This document shows, piece by piece, positions 32,189-37,077 of a stretch of 37,077 nucleotides of DNA. A program made the translations under genes and the position numbers. The stretch is from positions 1-37,077 of the forward strand of contig CAIWCG010000223.1 in assembly GCA_903911135.1 (NCBI GenBank). The letters run 5' to 3'. The notes beneath the pieces are model-generated. The model made no database searches. It was not told the origin of the DNA and saw nothing but the letters and a program-made list of their open reading frames with translations. Each line of letters starts with the position of its first letter. Position 1 is the stretch's first letter. The DNA comes from an uncultured Bacteroidota bacterium (GTDB lineage: Bacteria > Bacteroidota > Bacteroidia > AKYH767-A > JABDAW01).

Positions 32189-32890
32189 TTATGGAAACTG
32201 CCAACTATTATCTGAACAACTTATAATATTTATATAATTTGTCCTTTCAGTTGGAGAAAGTAAATATCCGCTTACTTGTTTTGCATATAATATACGATTA
32301 TCAGCTTCTTTTAAAAGTATTTTTTCAGTTCGACTTTTACCTTGAATTCTTCCTAAAAGTATATTATCAATATAAACATCATAAGGATTAGAAGAATTAT
32401 TTATTAGAATAATTGTACCCGTTTTTGCCGTTTCACAATCCATAGGTTGGGCTTCATTTATAAAATTATAAATATATAATCCCAAATCAGGTAGTTGAAG
32501 CAAAATATTAGGATAGTCTTTTGCTTTAATTACATGAAGAAGATTTTTAATACGGATTTCCATGTTTTTCCTAAACTCATGGCTTAAATACTTAATCTGT
32601 TTCTTCTCATATAGAATATTTGCAATCTCATCAACTCCGCCATCTATTCCCTTTATGGCAATTTTTTGAAGTGTCCTATCTAGCATTTCAATTATATTAG
32701 GATCTGTTTTTAGGATAATCAAACCATTTTTTGCAACAGCCCAATCTTGATTAATATAATTTTGAAATTCTCTAATAACCTCTTGACTAGTTTGACTTTT
32801 TGCAAATGTCGTTAAAAGCAAAAATCCAAACAATAAAATCGCTTTTTTTAATGGTTGAATATTTTCATAATTCGATAATGTATTTTTCAT
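32189..32890 (-). CDS. Exported protein, unknown, PEGA-like end
   Basis: 233 residues. A signal peptide (LKKAILLFGFLLLTTFAKSQ) follows an N-terminal extension MKNTLSNYENIQP. The middle is helical (FQNYINQDWAVAKNGLIIL, IRIKNLLHVIKAKDYPNILLQLPDL). The C-terminal 75 residues (TGTIILINNSSNPYDVYIDNILLGRIQGKSRTEKILLKEADNRIL) look like a small beta domain of PEGA type. Codon use is AT-rich, like its two upstream neighbours. It follows the lipoprotein gene by 39 bases, so an operon with it and the C10 protease is possible. Confidence 0.65.
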   Translation of the reverse strand: MKNTLSNYENIQPLKKAILLFGFLLLTTFAKSQTSQEVIREFQNYINQDWAVAKNGLIILKTDPNIIEMLDRTLQKIAIKGIDGGVDEIANILYEKKQIKYLSHEFRKNMEIRIKNLLHVIKAKDYPNILLQLPDLGLYIYNFINEAQPMDCETAKTGTIILINNSSNPYDVYIDNILLGRIQGKSRTEKILLKEADNRILYAKQVSGYLLSPTERTNYINIISCSDNSWQFP

Positions 32891-32929
32891 TTTGTCCCTT
32901 ACTTGATTTTGAAGTGTAAATTCATAAGT

Positions 32930-33472
32930 CTATAAAAGTTTCTTAAATCGGCCTAATTGCTTGTCTGCAATAATTTTATTCAAATCGCTTATGATGTCTT
33001 TGTATTGATAACGACTTCCGCAATTATACATTTCTGCTAAAGGGTCTTTATCAATTATCATCTTCATCATTTCGCTTATTAATGGAACTTCCTTTTGTTT
33101 GCTGTATTCTTCATAGGTCATATTTAAAAATGCAACATTTTTATTTATCCCTCTGTTGTCTAATAAAAACCCATCATTTAATTTTGTTGGCAATGCCAAT
33201 TTCCCTTCGTAAAAAATATCCCTTGCAGCAGGATAGGAAATAATTTTTGTTTTATCATCATTGAGGGTAACTGAAACCTTATTCCAATAATCCCTTTTGG
33301 TTTTGTATATTATTACAGAAGGACTTGCTGAAAAATCTAGCGGCTTACTTTCAACAGGTTTGTTCTCCTGACTAATATTTTTGTCAGGAGAACGAACCGT
33401 AGTGTTTACTTGTTTATTTGAATTACAACAACTAATTAAAAATGTACCAACTAAAAGCAAATTCCATTTCAT
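32930..33472 (-). CDS. Small lipoprotein coupled to the C10 protease
   Basis: 180 residues. MKWNLLLVGTFLISCCNSNK has a lipobox (LISC). The mature part reads SPSVIIYKTKRDYWNKVSVTLNDDKTKIISYPAARDIFY and MTYEEYSKQKEVPLISEMMKMI, resembling small Bacteroidota lipoproteins of unknown function. Its ATG directly follows the stop of the C10 protease (TAAATG), so translation is likely coupled. Streptopain-type proteases often have an inhibitor gene beside them; this position fits, but there is no sequence evidence for inhibition. Confidence 0.72.
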   Translation of the reverse strand: MKWNLLLVGTFLISCCNSNKQVNTTVRSPDKNISQENKPVESKPLDFSASPSVIIYKTKRDYWNKVSVTLNDDKTKIISYPAARDIFYEGKLALPTKLNDGFLLDNRGINKNVAFLNMTYEEYSKQKEVPLISEMMKMIIDKDPLAEMYNCGSRYQYKDIISDLNKIIADKQLGRFKKLL

Positions 33473-36043
33473 TTATTGATTGATTATAAACTTCATGGAA
33501 TATGTCTTTCCGTTTTCTATTGCTTCGATAAAGTACATTCCTTTTTTTATACCTGTTAAATCAAATTGAGTTATAGATTGCGTTGGGGTAGTTTCAGAAA
33601 TAGTTTGTCCTAGAATATTCAAAAGTTTAAGTTTATCGATTGTAGTAAAATCTGAAATTCTTATGTTCAAATTATTCGAGGCAGGATTTGGGTAAATTTC
33701 AAAAATATTGCTGATATTTAACTCATCTATTCCAACGGTTGATACTCGATTAATAGTAATATCAAGCAGATAGGTTCCAGTTAAACCAGTGAAATAAGGG
33801 GCAACAAAGAAATAAACAGTTCCTGCTCCATTCACAACAATATTACCAGGCATAATATCATCATAAGTTGGTGACCAACCACTACCAGTATTATAATCCC
33901 ACAACACATCACAAGTAAATGTTCCGGCACTGCTATTGTAACTGTCATGTACTCTTGCTGTAATTGTATAATTATACCCACTTGCTAAATTTATTTTATA
34001 GTAGTCATTGTCTGTGGTAATATGAATGTTGGAACCAGTTGTAAGACGGTGTGATGTATTTCCAGCCCAGGTTAATGGTAAGGTATATGCTGTTGCTTGT
34101 GTGTTATTCACTTCATAAATATCTGGAGACAATGAAGGAGCAACAACATCAATATTTATTGGCTGTGAATAATATTGTCCACCTACAAGATACGATGTAG
34201 AAAAACCATTCTCCAACTCCTGTATCGCTAATATATATGTGCCAGGTGCTGCCGTTATTGATGCTGTACTAAATGTAATATATGGAGTGGAGTAAGTGTA
34301 ACCTGCAGGAAGACCTAATGTTTCTGTATAAGTACCAATGGTTTCAACAAAGTTGCCACTTAAATCATAAAGCACCGCTGAATATTGTCCGTAATAAGTA
34401 GCAGTATTGTCATTTATCAAATTTACATTTACGGAAGCTGCCTGGCCTTGAACAAAAGTTGTGGGAGTTGCAGTTATTGAAGAATACAGTTGGATGTAAT
34501 CTATTGGTGAATTGATAACTACACCTACAGGATTGGTGTAATTGGCATCCCCAGCTAAATACCAATTACCATTAGGGTCTTGATAATAAATTCCAATGAT
34601 GTAATTTCCTGGCACAGCTAAAACACCTGTATTTGAAAAAGTAAGACCACCTGTATAATGATAACCTGGTTGTAATGGCTGACTGCTTGCTGAAAGGGTT
34701 TGAACATAGTCAACAAAATCGCCATTGGAGGTAAATAATGCAGCACAAAAATTCCCACTGAAACTATTGGTGCCATTATTTATGACATCTGCATTCACTG
34801 TAAATGCTTGTGCAAAGCCAATTGGATTTGGATTAATCGTGATAGATGAATACATATCAATAGTTGAATTTCCAGTTATTACAGCAGGTTTAATTCCAAT
34901 TACTGCTTGTTGTCCATCAGTATAATTGTGAGTGCTTGGTGTTAATGCATCCAAATCAAAATAGTTGCTGTATTGACCACCCCAGCCCCAATTCATGTGA
35001 AAGAAATCATTTGCATCATAGCCATCGCAAACAAAAGTATGTCCACCATTTTGTCCAAACCCTGCATATTGTATAGGTTGATTATTGTTTAAATCCGTTT
35101 TTAATAAATTTTTCCAAACAGTTGTAGTATAACTTGCCCTTTGATAACCATGAATGGTAGTTGCATCATATCCAAAATAAGTTTTATAAGAATTTTCCGC
35201 ACATACTGCATTATCCAAAGCAATTACATAGGCACTACTCCCTGTTGGACTGTAATCCATATCAACACTTACGCCGCATTGATACATTAAGGTAGCAACA
35301 GCACTATTTGAGGATGTAACATTGTTTGGCATTGCTCCCCAGTTATAAGTTGTTGCTGCAAAGTTTGCAGATTGCGTTCCGTAAGTTGCATGATTATATT
35401 GATGGAATCCAGTTCCTGTTGCTGGGTAATTCCAGAATTTCATAATTTGCGCCATAGCAGTTGCAACACAACCTGTAACTGATCCTCCTGGACAAAGCGC
35501 ATTATAATAAGGACTCTGATTCCAAGTGGTGGATAGTAAAGGATTTACCGTTTGTATTGATTTAGCTTTTTTTTGATAGGTGTTATTTATCAATTCATCC
35601 CAGCCATTTTTTATTTCAACAGTTGCCTGAACATTATTTTGCTTTGCAAAAAGAATTTGTGCGCTATAATTTTCCATCCATTCTTGAAAGGCTGGGGGTA
35701 AGTTATTACCATCATAAGTTCCTTCATTGCTATAACCAAGAACAGGCTTTACAATATCATCCCCTGCAATGATTACAAAACCATCGTTAGCATTTACATT
35801 GAAAATGTAATACGCATTTCCTTCCGTGGTTAAGGACTTTGCAGACGAACTTGATGTTGCCAAATTGTACTTGTAGGCAAGCGAAAGCGTTAAGCTTTGC
35901 TTGTCAAAATTGTTTTTGATAGTTGCCTTAGAAGTGTAAAAATTCTTTGCAACATTCATTGCTGTTGTCATGTCAACATCCTTCGCAAAAGATGAACAGA
36001 ATGTAAGAAGTGCGAACGCTAAAATTAGTACTGTTTTTTTCAT
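33473..36043 (-). CDS. C10-family (streptopain-like) cysteine protease with T9SS domain
   Basis: 856 residues. Signal peptide (1-20), then a Spi/SpeB-type propeptide (about 21-165, GNAYYIFNVNANDGFVIIAGDD). The papain-like domain has catalytic C192 in VTGCVATAMAQIMKFWNYP, H335 in GGHTFVCDGYD, and NWGWGG. Two or three beta-sandwich repeats follow (SITINPNPIGFAQAFTVNADVINNG, SITATPTTFVQGQAASVNVNLIND), then a pre-peptidase C-terminal domain (DIYEVNNTQATAYTLPL...DNDYYKINL) and a T9SS type A end (FEIYPNPASNNLNIRISD...KFIINQ). A secreted protease. AT-rich codons suggest acquisition. Promoter box at 36091-36098. Confidence 0.92.
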   Translation of the reverse strand: MKKTVLILAFALLTFCSSFAKDVDMTTAMNVAKNFYTSKATIKNNFDKQSLTLSLAYKYNLATSSSSAKSLTTEGNAYYIFNVNANDGFVIIAGDDIVKPVLGYSNEGTYDGNNLPPAFQEWMENYSAQILFAKQNNVQATVEIKNGWDELINNTYQKKAKSIQTVNPLLSTTWNQSPYYNALCPGGSVTGCVATAMAQIMKFWNYPATGTGFHQYNHATYGTQSANFAATTYNWGAMPNNVTSSNSAVATLMYQCGVSVDMDYSPTGSSAYVIALDNAVCAENSYKTYFGYDATTIHGYQRASYTTTVWKNLLKTDLNNNQPIQYAGFGQNGGHTFVCDGYDANDFFHMNWGWGGQYSNYFDLDALTPSTHNYTDGQQAVIGIKPAVITGNSTIDMYSSITINPNPIGFAQAFTVNADVINNGTNSFSGNFCAALFTSNGDFVDYVQTLSASSQPLQPGYHYTGGLTFSNTGVLAVPGNYIIGIYYQDPNGNWYLAGDANYTNPVGVVINSPIDYIQLYSSITATPTTFVQGQAASVNVNLINDNTATYYGQYSAVLYDLSGNFVETIGTYTETLGLPAGYTYSTPYITFSTASITAAPGTYILAIQELENGFSTSYLVGGQYYSQPINIDVVAPSLSPDIYEVNNTQATAYTLPLTWAGNTSHRLTTGSNIHITTDNDYYKINLASGYNYTITARVHDSYNSSAGTFTCDVLWDYNTGSGWSPTYDDIMPGNIVVNGAGTVYFFVAPYFTGLTGTYLLDITINRVSTVGIDELNISNIFEIYPNPASNNLNIRISDFTTIDKLKLLNILGQTISETTPTQSITQFDLTGIKKGMYFIEAIENGKTYSMKFIINQ

Positions 36044-36090
36044 TTTAATTAATTTTTAATTATTGAGATTTTTATTTATTTTTTATCGGC

Positions 36091-36098
36091 ACAAATCT
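36091..36098 (-). promoter_or_regulatory. -7 promoter box for the C10 protease gene
   Basis: CAAATCTA reads TAGATTTG on the minus strand, matching TAnnTTTG, 48 bases before the start. Confidence 0.55.
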
Positions 36099-36258
36099 AC
36101 ATAAATTATTTCTAATTTACGAATTGAAAAAAATCAATATAGGAAAGGCCGAGGATTTTTTGGAGTTGGATGGATTTGGAAACCTGAAGTCGTGATTTGT
36201 TCAGGTTTTGGGGATTTTTTAATGTGGTGATTATCAATGGAATTGTGTGGGTGGAGGC

Positions 36259-36511
36259 TTAAAGTCTAAGAGTGGATGGGCTGATTTAGGGTATTGAAAG
36301 TCTGATTTAAGGTATTGAAAGTCTGATTTAGGGTACGAAGAGTCTGATTTAAGGTACGAGAGCGTTGATTTTGGGTCAAAAAAGTTTTGAGTTAGGGTAT
36401 GAGGACTCTGATTTTGGGTACGAGGAGTCTGATTTTGGGTACGAGAGTTCTGATTTTGAGTTCGAGGTTTCTGTTTTAAGGAGTGGATGGGCTGATTTTG
36501 GGTCTGGATTT
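36259..36511. repeat. Tandem array R7, about twelve 21-bp units
   Basis: Units start at 36259 (degraded), 36280, 36301, 36322, 36343, 36364, 36386, 36407, 36428, 36449, 36470 and 36491. The consensus begins TCTGATTTTGGGTACGAG. One unit (36364) is 22 bp, the only length exception noticed in the window. Both ends carry the phrase GAGTGGATGGGCTGATTT (36270 and 36481). The minus-strand ORF 36376-36594 reads SSYPKSD-like heptads but continues into non-repeat sequence without coding character. Confidence 0.88.
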
Positions 36512-36539
36512 TGGAGGTAGAAGGTTGGGTTTGTGAAAT

Positions 36540-36663
36540 GAGGCCTCACCCCTGACCCCTCTGGAAGGGGATAGGGAAATGTTGGAATTGGCATGAATAT
36601 TTTGAGGGGTGGATGGAAAAATCGAGGCCTCAGCCCAGACTCCTTTCCAAAAGAGAAGGGAAA
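36540..36663. repeat. Pair of GAGGCCTCA hairpin repeats between R7 and R8
   Basis: GAGGCCTCACCCCTGACCCC (36540) and GAGGCCTCAGCCCAGACTCC (36624) start two diverged 40-bp copies, 84 bp apart. The first contains CCCCTCTGGAAGGGG, a small hairpin. Phrases of this kind (CCTCACCCCTGACCCCTCT) are frequent in Bacteroidota intergenic sequence. Confidence 0.6.
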
Positions 36664-36764
36664 GCTAATTTTTAGAACTGTCCATAAACCCGAATTTTAG
36701 CGATAGGATTCGGGCTTTATTAAATAATGTGTTGATAATCTGTATATACAGGGCATTTTGGGTT

Positions 36765-36989
36765 GTAAATAGGACTTGTGGGAGGCTCAATGGATGCTGC
36801 GGAGGGTTAAATGGAACTTGCGGAGGTTTAAATGGATGCTGCGGAGTATTAAATGGATGGTGCGAAGCATTAAATGGATGGTGCGGAGTGTTAAATGGAT
36901 GCTGCGGAGCGTTAAATGGATGCTGCGGAGGGTTAAATGGATGCTGCGGAGGGCTAAATGGATGGTGCGGAGGGTTAAATGGATGGTGT
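36765..36989. repeat. Tandem array R8, eleven 21-bp units
   Basis: Units start every 21 bp from 36765 to 36975. The consensus is TTAAATGGATGCTGCGGAG plus two bases, with GCTGC/GGTGC alternating. A 9-bp inverted repeat flanks it: TTGATAATC (36732-36740) and GATTATCAA (37018-37026). Three overlapping ORFs (36729-37033) come from the period and are not called. Confidence 0.92.
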
Positions 36990-37048
36990 CGAAAAAAAAT
37001 CGTAATCGAATTTTATTGATTATCAATGCATAAATAATTGCTTAGCTA

Positions 37049-37077
37049 GCGGCGAAAAGGCTTTGCCTTTTCGCCGC
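37049..37077. terminator. Perfect hairpin at the window end
   Basis: GCGGCGAAAAGGC and GCCTTTTCGCCGC form a 13-bp stem with loop TTT. The sequence ends here, so it is unclear whether a U-run follows. It could be a terminator or a dispersed palindrome. Confidence 0.6.

Overview
The window looks like a chromosomal segment of a Bacteroidota bacterium, probably Chitinophagales/Sphingobacteriales-like; this is inferred from gene content, not from a marker search. Supporting signs are two or three proteins with T9SS type A C-terminal sorting domains (YPNP...), an SP-II lipoprotein style, Bacteroidota-type TAnnTTTG -7 promoter boxes 5-60 bases before many starts, no obvious Shine-Dalgarno sequences, a DUF6600-like protein, and a PadR/PspC pair.

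Layout. 1-2051: the 5' end of an exported protein, a long gap with tandem array R1, an outer-membrane barrel protein, tRNA-Arg(TCG) and a DUF4177-like small protein. 2216-4443: a thiolase and an unknown protein converging on a strong terminator. 4444-7903: array R2, then two secreted T9SS cargo proteins (YVTN propeller and BNR/sialidase-like). 7954-10796: NlpC/P60 hydrolase, then a leftward operon of an exported Ser-rich protein, tryptophan 2,3-dioxygenase and a membrane protein. 10797-11665: array R3 between long inverted repeats. 11666-13333: rfbC and a WecA/MraY-type transferase (surface polysaccharide). 13334-13728: a structured element and array R4. 13729-16737: a cytochrome b561-molybdopterin oxidoreductase fusion and a DUF6600-like protein. 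16738-17759: array R5 and a GC-rich structured repeat. 17760-24213: amidohydrolase-like protein, SPOR protein, TsaB, efflux adaptor, TolC-like channel and an unknown protein. 24214-25020: array R6 and another structured element. 25021-31670: recA, TPR lipoprotein, PspC/PadR operon, a LamG-like coiled-coil protein and panB. 31671-36043: a duplicated panB tail followed by an AT-rich block with two small exported proteins and a C10 (streptopain-like) protease. 36044-37077: arrays R7 and R8.

The most unusual signal is non-genic. Eight intergenic tandem arrays (R1-R8) have unrelated unit sequences but the same period: 21 bp, or 42 = 2 x 21 bp in R1 and R2. Of roughly 85 units read by eye, only one is not 21 bp. 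Arrays occupy seven of the nine tRNA-free gaps longer than about 350 bp. Several have inverted partial copies at their edges. Three (R3, R4, R6) are next to members of one dispersed structured element of about 130-150 bp with conserved blocks (AGCCTA, TCTCG, GGGCTATG) and a central hairpin kept by compensatory changes. I do not recognise this combination as a described system. No CRISPR, reverse transcriptase, transposase or recombinase gene lies in the window, so any partner protein would be elsewhere.
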